Notes: generated by a model from the sequence alone, not told the origin. A stretch of 64,000 nt of DNA from Austwickia sp. TVS 96-490-7B (GCF_019331795.1 NZ_JAHPZL010000001.1:178717-242716); one strand, 5' to 3'; counted from the first letter of the stretch, positions 43,843-53,066 are shown. Numbers and translations are program-made.

Positions 43843-45252
43843 ATGGGTTCACTTGCTGACGCCTCCCCCGCCATCGCCCTCACCGCGCTCGACGGTCGTT
43901 ACCGGGGCGCTGTCGCACCTCTGGTGGATCACCTTTCCGAGGCTGCGCTCAACCGCGAGCGCGTCCACGTCGAGGTCGAATGGCTGATTCATCTCACCAC
44001 TGAGCAGGTCGTTCCCGGCGTACGAGCCCTCACCGGTGAGGAGCAGGCAGCCCTGCGAGCTGTTGTCGAGGATTTCTCGGCGGAGGATGTTGCTGAGCTG
44101 GCCGCCATCGAACGCGAGACCGTCCATGACGTCAAAGCGGTCGAGTATTACCTCAAGCGGCGCCTCGCCCAGATCACCCCGGAGGAGCCTGGACTGGCGG
44201 AGCTCATCCATTTTTGCTGCACCAGCGAGGACATCAACAACCTCTCTTATGCCTTGATGGTCAAGGGTGCTGTCACTGAGGTGTGGCTGCCCGCCGCGAC
44301 CGCTCTGGCCGACCAGGTAGCGACGATGGCCCGTGACTTGGCGGAGGTTCCGCTGCTGGCGCACACTCATGGCCAGCCTGCGACACCTACCACGATGGGC
44401 AAGGAGTTGGCGGTGACTGCGCATCGGTTGCGTCGTCAGCTCGCTCGGATTGATCGGGCCGAATACCTCGGCAAACTCAATGGCGCTACGGGTACCTACG
44501 GCGCTCATCTGGCCGCCGTACCCGATGCGAACTGGCCGGCTGTGTCACGCAGGTTTGTGGAGAAGGTTTTGGGCTTGACCTGGAATCCTTTGACCACACA
44601 GATCGAGTCACATGACTGGCAGGCCGAGATTTATGCCGACGTGGCCCGCTTCAATCGGATTGTGCACAACCTGTGCACTGATATGTGGACCTACATCTCG
44701 CTGGGCTATTTCGCGCAGGTGCGGGGTCAAGGCACGGTCGGGTCGTCGACGATGCCGCACAAGGTCAACCCGATTCGGTTTGAGAACGCCGAAGCTAACG
44801 TGGAGGTCTCCAACGCTCTGCTGGACGTCTTGGGCTCCACGCTCGTCACCAGCAGGCTGCAACGCGACTTGACCGACTCGTCCATGCAGCGCAATATCGG
44901 CACCGCTCTGGGGCATTCCTTGTTGGCGGTGGATAACGTCGGTCGCGGGTTGGCCGGACTCGATGCCGTGCCGACCGCCATGGCCCGTGACCTCGACGCC
45001 AACTGGGAAGTGCTGGGTGAGCCGATCCAGTCGGCGATGCGGGCGCTGGGTGCTCAAGGCGTCACCGGGATGGAAAATCCCTACGAACGGTTGAAGGAGC
45101 TGACCCGGGGTCGTCGGATCGGACAGGACGAACTGGTCGAGTTCGTTCGGGGGCTAGGGCTGCCTGCTGACGTTGAGGACCGGCTGGTGGGTCTCACCCC
45201 GCTGACGTACGTCGGTGCGGCGCCGCGCCTGGTCCACGACTACCTCGACTGA
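43843..45252 (+). CDS. purB: adenylosuccinate lyase
   Basis: The product is 469 aa. ATG 43843 follows GGGAGG. It shows IALTALDGRYRGAVAPL at the start, FCCTSEDINNLSYALM, AHTHGQPATPTTMGKEL (catalytic His) and the fumarase-superfamily signature GSSTMPHKVNPIRFE. It splits SAICAR and adenylosuccinate, releasing fumarate in purine synthesis. This is the long PurB type also seen in enterobacteria. It is followed by barstar after 15 bases. Confidence 0.95.
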   Translation: MGSLADASPAIALTALDGRYRGAVAPLVDHLSEAALNRERVHVEVEWLIHLTTEQVVPGVRALTGEEQAALRAVVEDFSAEDVAELAAIERETVHDVKAVEYYLKRRLAQITPEEPGLAELIHFCCTSEDINNLSYALMVKGAVTEVWLPAATALADQVATMARDLAEVPLLAHTHGQPATPTTMGKELAVTAHRLRRQLARIDRAEYLGKLNGATGTYGAHLAAVPDANWPAVSRRFVEKVLGLTWNPLTTQIESHDWQAEIYADVARFNRIVHNLCTDMWTYISLGYFAQVRGQGTVGSSTMPHKVNPIRFENAEANVEVSNALLDVLGSTLVTSRLQRDLTDSSMQRNIGTALGHSLLAVDNVGRGLAGLDAVPTAMARDLDANWEVLGEPIQSAMRALGAQGVTGMENPYERLKELTRGRRIGQDELVEFVRGLGLPADVEDRLVGLTPLTYVGAAPRLVHDYLD

Positions 45253-45267
45253 GCTGACGCCCCGGCC

Positions 45268-45762
45268 ATGACTGCTTCTGTGCCCGGCATCGCCGATGTC
45301 GTCCCTGACCTGGTCGGTCAGCATGTCTTGACCGCCGCAGCACACCGCTATGACGCCATTGCTGCGGCGGCGCGCCGCCACGGGTATCTGCTGCGAGATC
45401 TGGACGGCGCCGCGTTGACGTCACGGTCGCGCGTGCTGCCTGCTTTGGCGGGGGCGTTGCGTCTGCCTGGCGCAGCCGACCACAACGTCGATGCGATCGT
45501 TGATGCCTTGCGCGACTTGCCGCAGTGGTGGCCTGAGCACCAGCGTTTGCTGTTGTGTTGGCACGGACCTGACTCTTTTGCCGCAGCTGCTCCGCATCTG
45601 TGGACGGTGATATGTCAGGTGCTCGCTGATGCCAGTGGCGATCTGGCCACTGCCGGTTTCGCCTTTGAAACGGTGCTTTTCCCGGTCAGCCCCGATTTTG
45701 ATGACAGGGCACTCCCGCCGGGTGCATCCTCTTCCCGATCAAGGACAGAAAACCGTGGGTGA
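45268..45762 (+). CDS. barstar-family RNase inhibitor
   Basis: The product is 164 aa. The barstar fold is recognised by LDGAALTSRSRVLPALAGAL, ALRDLPQWWPEHQRLLLCWHG and the following helices. It should bind and block the secreted RNase coded by the overlapping next gene. It is longer than classical barstar (about 90 aa), with an N-terminal extension of about 40 residues and a Ser/Arg tail. It starts close behind purB and is probably cotranscribed with it. Confidence 0.75.
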   Translation: MTASVPGIADVVPDLVGQHVLTAAAHRYDAIAAAARRHGYLLRDLDGAALTSRSRVLPALAGALRLPGAADHNVDAIVDALRDLPQWWPEHQRLLLCWHGPDSFAAAAPHLWTVICQVLADASGDLATAGFAFETVLFPVSPDFDDRALPPGASSSRSRTENRG

Positions 45763-46315
45763 CCGTCAGTTCTCAATGTCCCGGGGTCCGTGGGCGGCCG
45801 CGCGTAAAATCTGGGCACCGCTGCTAGTGGTCCTCGCCATCGCGGTGGTGCTCATCGCGCAGCCGTGGAAGGACAGCAGTGCCCCACTGGTACAGCCGGG
45901 AAGCACCGCGAGTAGTCGAGCTGCGGCCGGGAGCGCTCGCAGTTCGACCGGTGCGGCTGGGAAGCCCAGCGCCTCCGATGCACCGGGCCGCACTGGCTCC
46001 TCGGCTGCTCCTGGTGAGCCGAAGAGCTGCGAATTAGCTTCACTGCCGGAAGAAGCACGCCGTACGGCGGAGTTGATCCGTGCCGGTGGTCCGTTCCCGC
46101 ATCCGCGGAATGACGGGGTCACGTTTGGTAACCATGAGGGGCGCCTCCCTGCCCATCCGCGTGGGTACTACCGCGAATACACCGTCCCTACTCCTGGGGC
46201 GAAGCATCGGGCGCAGCGACGGATTGTCACCGGCGGTGATCCGGCGACGGCCCCACCGCAGTGGTATTACACCGGCGACCATTACGACAGCTTCTGCCGT
46301 ATCACCGGGGTGTAA
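45755..46315 (+). CDS. secreted guanyl-specific RNase (RNase Sa/barnase type)
   Basis: The product is 186 aa from GTG 45755 (AAGGA 9 bases upstream), overlapping barstar by 8 bases. A signal or membrane anchor (WAPLLVVLAIAVVLIAQPW) is followed by a Ser/Ala/Gly linker. The RNase domain then runs from ELASLPEEARRTAELI through GYYREYTVPTPG and AQRRIVTGG to YYTGDHYDSFCRI. The catalytic Glu (YYREYTV), Arg (QRRIV) and His (GDHYDSF) are present. It cuts RNA after G outside the cell; the inhibitor next door protects the producer. Confidence 0.85.
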   Translation: MGDRQFSMSRGPWAAARKIWAPLLVVLAIAVVLIAQPWKDSSAPLVQPGSTASSRAAAGSARSSTGAAGKPSASDAPGRTGSSAAPGEPKSCELASLPEEARRTAELIRAGGPFPHPRNDGVTFGNHEGRLPAHPRGYYREYTVPTPGAKHRAQRRIVTGGDPATAPPQWYYTGDHYDSFCRITGV

Positions 46316-46371
46316 GCCCAGCCGTTCTCAGCCGAGGGTCACCCCAGCAACCCTCTGACCGAAGAGAAATC

Positions 46372-46438
46372 GGACCGCGGCAGGGGCGAGCTGCCACCCG
46401 AGTTCGGTGGCTGCCTCACCCCTGCCCGCGGGCGGTCC
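46372..46438. terminator. bidirectional terminator, RNase/glyoxalase genes
   Basis: A long near-perfect stem runs from GGACCGC (46372-46378) to GCGGTCC (46432-46438). Inside, CGGCAGGGGCGAG pairs with CTCACCCCTGCCCG, and CTGCCACC with GGTGGC. It lies between convergent genes at 46315 and 46443. A smaller hairpin (46334-46339 with 46350-46355) precedes it. Confidence 0.75.
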
Positions 46439-46442
46439 TGGA

Positions 46443-47084
46443 TCAGATGGTGATCTGTCCGGCTGGAGTATCGAAGGTGACCGAGAGCAGACCCGCGTTG
46501 CCCTTGGGCGCGATGAACGAGAAGTCGATCACGGTGGAGGTCTTGTCTGCGGGCAGCCCCAACCATTCGCGCACCCGGGCCGGGTCGCCAGCCAGAGTCA
46601 GACCGCTGATGTTGACCTCAGGCTCCACCTCGACTGCGCGGGACGGGTGCAGCTCCGGGTTGAGGAAGTGAATGAAGTAGGGCAATTGGGGGTCGTTGAT
46701 CAAGCCGTGGACACCGATCTGACGCCAGTCGAGCCGTCGCCCGTCCGGGAAGACCCGGTGGCCTTCGTCAGAGGCCCGGTCAAGGCGCTGCTCTACCGCG
46801 GCGATGTCCTCGACTCGGACGACCCAACCCATCCAGCCGCCACCGGCTTCGCAGGCGGTTTTGACGGCCTGCCCGAAGGGGGCTTTGTCAGTTGCCGGGT
46901 GGTCTAGGGGTTCCACCACCTCGACGTATCGCTCGTGGGCCATCGGCAGGATGACATTGCGGGTCCCAAAACTCGGGTGGACCCCGCCGTTGACCGCTCG
47001 GACACCGAGCTGCGCCGCAAGGCGGTCGGCGGTCGCCCGCACCCCATCCTTCTCAGCGGCATAGGACACATGATCGACTCGCAT
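46443..47084 (-). CDS. glyoxalase-like (VOC superfamily) protein
   Basis: The product is 213 aa; ATG 47084 fits the family start MRVDHVSYAAEKDGV. It contains HPSFGTRNVILP, YVEVVEPLDHP and, in the second half, LPYFIHFLNPELHPS, giving His/Glu residues typical of the glyoxalase-like domain (PF13468 type). Substrate unknown. The longer open frame to 47222 lacks a ribosome site. Confidence 0.75.
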   Translation of the reverse strand: MRVDHVSYAAEKDGVRATADRLAAQLGVRAVNGGVHPSFGTRNVILPMAHERYVEVVEPLDHPATDKAPFGQAVKTACEAGGGWMGWVVRVEDIAAVEQRLDRASDEGHRVFPDGRRLDWRQIGVHGLINDPQLPYFIHFLNPELHPSRAVEVEPEVNISGLTLAGDPARVREWLGLPADKTSTVIDFSFIAPKGNAGLLSVTFDTPAGQITI

Positions 47085-47229
47085 GGGTTCATGGTGGCAT
47101 AGCCCCCACGCCTGCCGGAAAACGCCTGGAGCAGAAGGGTTTAGCGTATTAAAAGGGAAGCTCGCTGAATGGGTGGTCGACTGACGATGCCAGGGCATTG
47201 AGAGCCACTCCCAGGCAATCACACTAGCT

Positions 47230-48072
47230 TTACTGAATCACTCCGGAAACATCTGCCCCAGAAGTCACAGAACGCTGCCGTACGGCCTCATACAACACAA
47301 TTGCCGCAGACGTCGCCACATTCAAGGAATCCACCCGCCCCGACATCGGAATACGGACCCGATGATGCGCTGCCGCCAATGCCTCAGGGGTCAGACCTGT
47401 CTTCTCCGCGCCCACCATCAACGCCACCCCACCGGTGTAATCCACCTGCGCATAACCCACCTGCGTCTCCGGCGTCGTCGCCACCAGTGCCAGCCCTCGG
47501 TCGCTCGCCCACGCGGACACGTCAGGCCACGACGCCGCCGCCACTGGCACCGAAAACACCGCTCCCTTGCTGGAGCGCACCACGTTGGGGTTGCCCCAGT
47601 CCGTCACCGGGTCCGCCGAGACCACCGCAGCCACCCCCGCCGCATCAGCAGTGCGCAGCATCGCCCCCAAGTTGCCCGGCTTCTCCACCCCTTGAGCGAT
47701 CAGCACCAACGGCGATTCCGGCAAGGCCAATTCCGCCAAAGCTCTGCCCGGCGTCGACACCACCGCCAGCACCCCATCCGGGCCCTCCCGATAGGCGACC
47801 TTCTCGAACGCCTGCCGGGACAAGCGCACCACCTGGCCACCTCCCTGAGCGACCAGCGAGATCAACGTCTCCGTCGCGGCCAACTCCCCCGCCAACTCGG
47901 GACACCAATACACGCATTGGGGGCGCACCCCGGCCGCCACCGCCAATCCCGTCTCGGCCAAACCTTCTAACAACGTCAGGCCCTGGAGGTCACGCACTCG
48001 GCGACGGCGTAACGCCACCAAGGACTTCAAGCGGGGATTAGCAGGACTGGAAATGAAGAGGTCATCGCTCAT
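47230..48072 (-). CDS. TrmH/SpoU-family RNA 2'-O-methyltransferase
   Basis: The product is 280 aa from ATG 48072. An N-terminal substrate-binding part (SPANPRLKSLVALRRRRVRD) is followed by the knotted SPOUT domain: LIAQGVEKPGNLGAMLRTAD (motif 1), ALMVGAEKTGL (motif 2), and RIPMSGRVDSLNVATSAAI (motif 3). All three motifs are complete. It methylates ribose in rRNA or tRNA; which site is not clear from sequence. It ends 145 bases after the start of the glyoxalase-like gene on the same strand. Confidence 0.9.
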   Translation of the reverse strand: MSDDLFISSPANPRLKSLVALRRRRVRDLQGLTLLEGLAETGLAVAAGVRPQCVYWCPELAGELAATETLISLVAQGGGQVVRLSRQAFEKVAYREGPDGVLAVVSTPGRALAELALPESPLVLIAQGVEKPGNLGAMLRTADAAGVAAVVSADPVTDWGNPNVVRSSKGAVFSVPVAAASWPDVSAWASDRGLALVATTPETQVGYAQVDYTGGVALMVGAEKTGLTPEALAAAHHRVRIPMSGRVDSLNVATSAAIVLYEAVRQRSVTSGADVSGVIQ

Positions 48073-48172
48073 GGCAATTCCATCATCCCATCCCCTACCA
48101 CCGTCAGCAGCGCTGACTAGGCCGCACGACGGCACGTCGAGGACGCGGTACGCCCCGGACAGTCAGCACACA

Positions 48173-48209
48173 TGCCGAAGCGCCCACATAGGGGGTGGGC
48201 GCTTCGGCA
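48173..48209 (-). terminator. terminator after the small gene 48270-48536
   Basis: TGCCGAAGCGCCCAC (48173-48187) pairs perfectly over 15 bases with GTGGGCGCTTCGGCA (48195-48209), 61 bases past the stop. Confidence 0.85.
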
Positions 48210-48269
48210 GATGACCAGGTGGGGCGCCAGGTGTAGAGGAGCCTGGCTCGGCGGTCGTCGATCTGAGGC

Positions 48270-48536
48270 TCAGCTGGCCTGTTTTTCTGGGCAGAACATC
48301 CCTCCGGGACACATGTCCCCCGCAGTGAGGGCTTCGGAGAAATCGGACATTGCGCGGGCATAACCTCGCAAATATTCGTCGTCGGGCGCTTCGCTGTTGG
48401 TCCGCGTCTCGGCGAGGAGTCGCTGAGACAGCGCGGCCGCAAAATCGGCGATTCGCAGATGATTGGCGAAGATAGGGTCGGCCACCGTCGGCGTACCCTC
48501 CCCGACGGCGGGGCCGGTAGCAGCTGAAATGAGCAC
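48270..48536 (-). CDS. small acidic protein with Cys-containing tail
   Basis: The product is 88 aa, start GTG 48536 just after AAGGAGG. An N-terminal low-complexity part (LISAATGPAVGEGTP) is followed by a helical region (LRIADFAAALSQRLLAE and YLRGYARAMSDFSEAL) and a short tail CPGGMFCPEKQAS with two Cys six residues apart. It has its own strong terminator and upstream hairpin, so it is expressed as a unit. No family recognised; a peptide precursor or small metal-binding protein are both possible. Confidence 0.6.
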   Translation of the reverse strand: MLISAATGPAVGEGTPTVADPIFANHLRIADFAAALSQRLLAETRTNSEAPDDEYLRGYARAMSDFSEALTAGDMCPGGMFCPEKQAS

Positions 48537-48611
48537 GATCCTCCTTTCTGTGCGTCAGAGGTGTAGGGGCGATTGCACCCTTTCAATCGACCCGGAAGAA
48601 CGGTCATGTAG

Positions 48612-48629
48612 GACTCTCGGAAGAGAGTC
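48612..48629. promoter_or_regulatory. short inverted repeat upstream of the small gene
   Basis: GACTCTC (48612-48618) and GAGAGTC (48623-48629) are a perfect 7-bp inverted repeat with a GGAA centre, about 75 bases upstream of the small gene's start. Possible operator or leader hairpin. Confidence 0.35.
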
Positions 48630-48785
48630 GTCATACTGCTCGAATTTCGTTGACGCCGAGCTTTGTCGCCGACATTTACCCAGGCGAGAACTCATCTTCG
48701 GACGACCGATAAGAATGACAGCGTCGGCAATAAAAACATTCTGGACGTCCAATACGGACAGGTGTCCATGGCCGGCTATGACGCC

Positions 48786-49727
48786 TCAGGCGCAGCGTCG
48801 GCGCGCACGCGCGGAGGGCACCGCCCGCAAGACACGCACCAATCCGTCCTCATCGACCGTGCCAGTGACGTAATCCGCCGCAGCGCGCACCTCAGCTGGC
48901 GCATTGCCCATCGCCACTCCGCACTGCGCCCAGGCCAGCATTTCCAGATCGTTGCGTTGGTCACCGGCGGCGACCGTACGTCGATCGTTGATCCCTAAGC
49001 GACGACGTACCTCCTGCAGCGCTGACGCCTTGCTCACGCCGTCCGGGGCGATATCCAGCCATGCGGTGAATCCCACCGCATAATTCACCCCATGCAAGCC
49101 CAGCCGGGAGGCCAGCGTGATGAAGTCCTGCGCGGTGCCGGTATCGCTACGGAACGTGACCCGAGTGGCCGGGCCAGCCACCAGTTCATCCCAATCGACC
49201 ACCCTGATACGGCCGTCGAGCTCCCCCGGTGCGAACGGCGCGCTCACCTTGAAACCCACACCGACCTCCTCGACAGCGATCTGCGCGCCCGGCCAGGCAT
49301 CCCGCAACCGAGTCAACGCGGGGGCCGCATCAAAGGTGTGAGTGAGCAGCAGCCTCGCCCCCAGCGGACGTTGCGGGTCGATCTCAGCGAGGACCGCACC
49401 ATTGCTGCAGACCAGATAGCCACGCCGTAAACCCAGCTTGCGCACCACCGGGATAGCTGCCAGGAGTGAACGTCCCGTGGCAATGACCACCTCATGACCG
49501 GCGCTGACGCAGGACCGCACTGCCCGAGAAACCCGCGGTGACAATGTGCCGTCATGACGCAGGATGGTGCCGTCAATGTCGAGGGCAACGAGGTGTCGTC
49601 CCGTCGCGGTAGGCAGCACCGTCGGGCAGTACGGCCGATCAGTGCGAGCTATCAGCTCGGCGCGCTCCGCAGTGTCACTCCGGCCGTCATGTCCCACGGT
49701 GATGCTGTGCCCAGTCCTACCCATCAT
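48786..49727 (-). CDS. HAD-superfamily hydrolase, Cof type
   Basis: The product is 313 aa from ATG 49727 or the next codon (GGAGG upstream). HAD motif I is LVALDIDGTIL, motif II lies in VVIATGRSLL, motif III in DGVSKASALQEV, and motif IV is AAGDQRNDLEML. The long cap between motifs II and III places it in the Cof/IIB group, phosphatases of sugar phosphates or flavin-type metabolites. The first 45 residues are not part of the fold and the true start could be later. Confidence 0.85.
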   Translation of the reverse strand: MMGRTGHSITVGHDGRSDTAERAELIARTDRPYCPTVLPTATGRHLVALDIDGTILRHDGTLSPRVSRAVRSCVSAGHEVVIATGRSLLAAIPVVRKLGLRRGYLVCSNGAVLAEIDPQRPLGARLLLTHTFDAAPALTRLRDAWPGAQIAVEEVGVGFKVSAPFAPGELDGRIRVVDWDELVAGPATRVTFRSDTGTAQDFITLASRLGLHGVNYAVGFTAWLDIAPDGVSKASALQEVRRRLGINDRRTVAAGDQRNDLEMLAWAQCGVAMGNAPAEVRAAADYVTGTVDEDGLVRVLRAVPSARARRRCA

Positions 49728-49948
49728 GTCCTCCTCGCCGCCGGCGCCCCGTCCGCTGCGCTGACCTGCGGCCCGGTGTGCCCGGGCGACCAGGTGGCGT
49801 CCCACTCCTCGTCCCCCTGACGGCCAGGGTGTTGGCGGCTGTCGTCAGTCTGTGTCGTCGGTCGACCTCTGCGACCGTACTGTGTCCGCCACCGACCGGG
49901 CATGTCGCCCCGGCATCGCGCGGACGAACAGTCGTCGACCTATCGACC

Positions 49949-49983
49949 GGTCCGGGGCGGATCGGATCTCTTCGCCCCGGACC
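49949..49983 (-). terminator. terminator of the ABC permease gene
   Basis: GGTCCGGGGCG (49949-49959) pairs perfectly with CGCCCCGGACC (49973-49983), 11 bases past the permease stop codon on the minus strand. Confidence 0.8.
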
Positions 49984-49993
49984 GACTGCCGAC

Positions 49994-51229
49994 TCAGTCG
50001 GCGGCAGACCAGGCCTGACGCCACCCGACGCGCCCCCCGGACGCCAGGATGCTGCGACGGTACAGCCGCTCAGCGACGTACACACTCACCGCAGCGAAGG
50101 CGAGATTGCTGGCCAAAGCGATCAGCGGCTGCCAGATCGGGACCGGACCAGCCAGCAACCGGATCGGCATGGTCACTGCGGAAGAGATCGGCACGAAGGA
50201 CAGCGCGACCTGCACAGTGCCGCTGCTGAACATCCCGCCAAAAAAGGCCAGCATCACCAACAGCAACAGGGGTTGCTGCGTGGCTTGGAGATCTTCGACC
50301 CGACTCGCCAGGGACCCTGCGACAGCCCACAAGCAGGCCAGGGCGACGAACCCGACGAGGAAGAACCCCACAAACCAGCCAACCGGGCCACCGACCGAGG
50401 CGAGGACAGCCGAGTACGGCGTGAACTGCAGACCCACCAGGCCGGTCACCACGAACAAACCCATCTGAGCCAAGGCCAGGGCGGTATTGCCGATGACTTT
50501 GCCGAAAAGCAACTGACGCAGCGACACCGCGCTGGCGATGATCTCAACGATGCGGGACTGTTTTTCTTCGACCACGCTCTGCGCGATCGCCACCCCAAAC
50601 ATCAGGCTGACGAAGTAAAACAGCATCGCCAGGACATAACCAGCGATCAGCTGGATCAACGGAGCTGATTGCGACCCGTCGAGATGGTCTTGGGCCAGAG
50701 CGCTTCCTGCGGTGAGGGCTTCCACGGTGGTCCCGGCTTTGGTGGCGTTATCGGTGAGTGCCCGAGTGCGCACGAGGTCGGCGGTGGCAGCGCTGATCTG
50801 CTGGGATGCGGCGCCATCTTTGGTGGTGAGAGTCCATCCGCGGTCTTGGTGATGCAGGTAGGTGTCTGCGGTGCCATCACGGAGGGCAGCGTGTGCAGCG
50901 GAAGCGTCACTGACCTGCCGGACCGTCAGCGTGTTTTTGTCGTTGGCGCGGTGGACTTCCGTGCTGACCGCTTCAGCGAGTTCTTTGCCCTGGGTGCTGC
51001 TGACGACCATCGTGTGGTGGTCACCCCGGTCGGCGAGCCACCCCTGCAGGACCATGATCCCGATGAGGACAGCGGTGGTCATGGCGGTGGCAATGAGGAA
51101 ATTCCGGTCGGTGAGTCGAACGTGGATCTCACGCATCGCCACCAGTGGCCAGGCCAGCTGGTGGCGAGCGGCGTCACTGGCAGCTTCGGTGGGGCGGTCG
51201 GCCGAGGTGGGATCAATGGGGGCGCTCAT
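49994..51229 (-). CDS. ABC-2 type permease (NatB-like)
   Basis: The product is 411 aa. One N-terminal membrane helix (FLIATAMTTAVLIGIMVLQGW), a large outside domain (about 70-190), then five or more helices with the conserved SVVEEKQSRIVEIIASAVS loop. This is the layout of NatB/YhaP exporters of Na+, drugs or peptides. It overlaps the ATPase gene by 4 bases and works with it. Confidence 0.9.
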   Translation of the reverse strand: MSAPIDPTSADRPTEAASDAARHQLAWPLVAMREIHVRLTDRNFLIATAMTTAVLIGIMVLQGWLADRGDHHTMVVSSTQGKELAEAVSTEVHRANDKNTLTVRQVSDASAAHAALRDGTADTYLHHQDRGWTLTTKDGAASQQISAATADLVRTRALTDNATKAGTTVEALTAGSALAQDHLDGSQSAPLIQLIAGYVLAMLFYFVSLMFGVAIAQSVVEEKQSRIVEIIASAVSLRQLLFGKVIGNTALALAQMGLFVVTGLVGLQFTPYSAVLASVGGPVGWFVGFFLVGFVALACLWAVAGSLASRVEDLQATQQPLLLLVMLAFFGGMFSSGTVQVALSFVPISSAVTMPIRLLAGPVPIWQPLIALASNLAFAAVSVYVAERLYRRSILASGGRVGWRQAWSAAD

Positions 51230-52107
51230 GCGGTCACCTCGCGGTAGATCTCGGAGAGGGTGGGGACGACTGCACCGAATTCGATGATGGTGCCTCGTCG
51301 GAGGGCTTCGCTGAGCAGAGCATGTTCCGCGCCAGACCCCTGAATCTGCAGCAACGCGCGAGGACCATCCACATCCTCCACGGCGATCCCCGGGACGTCT
51401 CTGATCCAGCCGGCGTCATGGTCGACGACGAGGCGGTGCCGGGTGGTGGCTTGAGCCCGCAGGTCTGCGACAACGCCGCTGGCCACGACCCGGCCATGGG
51501 AGAGCACCACAACCTGGTCGCAGAGACGCTCAACCAGGTCGAGTTGGTGGCTGGAAAACAGCACCGGCACTCCCCGTTTGGTGTGCTCACGCAGCAACCC
51601 GACCATCGCGTCGACGGCAATCGGATCCAACCCAGAGAACGGCTCGTCCAGGATCAGCGCGATGGGGTCGGCGAGCATCGCCGCGATGATCTGCACCCGT
51701 TGCTGATTGCCGAGGGACAGTTTTTCCACATGGTCCTTAGCGCGATCAGCCAGGCCAAAACGGTCGAGGTGTTCCGTGACCGCACGACGGGCTGCCCCGA
51801 CCGGCATGCCATGCAACCTCGCTAAATAAATCAGCTGATCGCTGACCTTCTGTTTGGGATAGAGCCCTCGCTCTTCGGGCATATATCCAAAGCGCCGCCG
51901 GTCAGCAGCGGTGATGGGTCGGCCTTGCCAACGCACCTGCCCGGCATGGGCGGCGAGCACCCCCATCGTCATGCGCATAGTGGTGGTCTTTCCGGCGCCG
52001 TTCGCTCCGACAAAACCGACCAGGGTGCCCTCTGGCACGGTCAGACTGAGATCGTCGACCGCGGTGAAATCGCCGAATCGCCGCGTCAACCCCTCGAGCT
52101 CAATCAT
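51226..52107 (-). CDS. ABC transporter ATP-binding protein (NatA-like)
   Basis: The product is 293 aa from ATG 52107; the preceding ATG is too close to GGAGG. Walker A GANGAGKTTTMRM, Q-loop YMPEERGLYP, signature LSLGNQQRVQIIAA, Walker B ALILDEPFSGLDP and H-loop LFSSHQLD are complete. The EERGLYP form is typical of NatA-type exporters. It powers the permease encoded directly downstream. Confidence 0.92.
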   Translation of the reverse strand: MIELEGLTRRFGDFTAVDDLSLTVPEGTLVGFVGANGAGKTTTMRMTMGVLAAHAGQVRWQGRPITAADRRRFGYMPEERGLYPKQKVSDQLIYLARLHGMPVGAARRAVTEHLDRFGLADRAKDHVEKLSLGNQQRVQIIAAMLADPIALILDEPFSGLDPIAVDAMVGLLREHTKRGVPVLFSSHQLDLVERLCDQVVVLSHGRVVASGVVADLRAQATTRHRLVVDHDAGWIRDVPGIAVEDVDGPRALLQIQGSGAEHALLSEALRRGTIIEFGAVVPTLSEIYREVTA

Positions 52108-52182
52108 CATCGTCCTCCCTCGGCGGAGGCACTTCTCACGCTCCGCTAGAGGAATCACGCTAGAGGCCGCACCTCCGATTGC

Positions 52183-52204
52183 GGATCCCTCTTGGGAGGG
52201 ATCC
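52183..52204 (-). terminator. hairpin between response regulator and ABC genes
   Basis: GGATCCCTC (52183-52191) pairs perfectly with GAGGGATCC (52196-52204) around TTGG, 77 bases past the regulator stop. It may end or attenuate transcription before the ABC genes. Confidence 0.5.
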
Positions 52205-52280
52205 GGCGGGGGAACGACAGCGATCCGAAGGGGTCGTCTCTCCGGTCTTCTCCGACTCAAGGGGGAGCCGAACGGCGATC

Positions 52281-53066
52281 TCAGGACCGGACGAGTCCGC
52301 CCTGATATGCGACCACGACCGCCTGCACGCGGTCACGAACTCTCAGTTTGGCCAGGCAGTTGCTGACATGGGTTTTGACGGTGGCTTCACCGAGGAACAA
52401 CGTGGTGGCGATCTCCGCGTTGCTCATCCCTCTGGCGACGAGCCGGAGCACCTCACGTTCCCGGTCGGTCAGCAGCGACAACCGATCGGCTGAGCCGTGC
52501 CGGGCAGCATCCCCGGGATCTGGCTGTCCCGACGCACCGGAAAGGGACACGCGGCGCCCGGCTGGGGACATCGCATGGGACAGCTGGATCGGGATTCGCG
52601 GCCCGTCGTCAGCGCGGGCTGTCATCCTGGCAATGACCCGCCTGGTCACTTCCGGTGCTAGCAAGGCATGCCCCTGCCCGACGGCCCGGACGGCGTCGAC
52701 GAGATGCTCCGGGTCAGCATTCTTCAGCAGGAACCCGCTGGCGCCAGCTTGCAAGGCATCGAAGAGATAGTCATCTCGGTCAAAAGTGGTCAAGATGATG
52801 ACCTTCGAGAGGTCTTCCTCGGTGATCTGCGCGGTCGCCGCAATCCCGTCAAGGACAGGCATCTGCACATCCATGAGGATCACATCTGGTCGGAGTCGCC
52901 GCGCTGCTTCCACCGCTTGGGCACCGTCCGCGACGGATCCGACAACGTCGATGTCATCTTCCACCGACAGGATCAACGCAAAACCGGACCGCACCAGTTG
53001 CTGGTCATCGACCAACAACACCCGCAACGTCTGCTCTGGTCCAGTGATCATCTGCTGCATGGTCAT
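52281..53066 (-). CDS. LuxR/NarL-type response regulator
   Basis: The product is 261 aa. ATG 53066 overlaps the kinase stop by 4 bases. Receiver: VLLVDDQQLVRSGF, phospho-Asp D66 in ILMDVQMPVLDG, Lys in GFLLKNADP. A linker of about 30 residues, longer than usual, precedes the LuxR HTH (LLTDREREVLRLVARGMSNA, LGEATVKTHVSN). It probably controls the adjacent ABC exporter. Confidence 0.92.
   Translation of the reverse strand: MTMQQMITGPEQTLRVLLVDDQQLVRSGFALILSVEDDIDVVGSVADGAQAVEAARRLRPDVILMDVQMPVLDGIAATAQITEEDLSKVIILTTFDRDDYLFDALQAGASGFLLKNADPEHLVDAVRAVGQGHALLAPEVTRRVIARMTARADDGPRIPIQLSHAMSPAGRRVSLSGASGQPDPGDAARHGSADRLSLLTDREREVLRLVARGMSNAEIATTLFLGEATVKTHVSNCLAKLRVRDRVQAVVVAYQGGLVRS

Noticed and set aside
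49778-50668. Forward open frame of 296 codons
   Set aside because: It overlaps the ABC permease on the other strand and gives a Gln/His/Arg-rich product typical of shadow frames.
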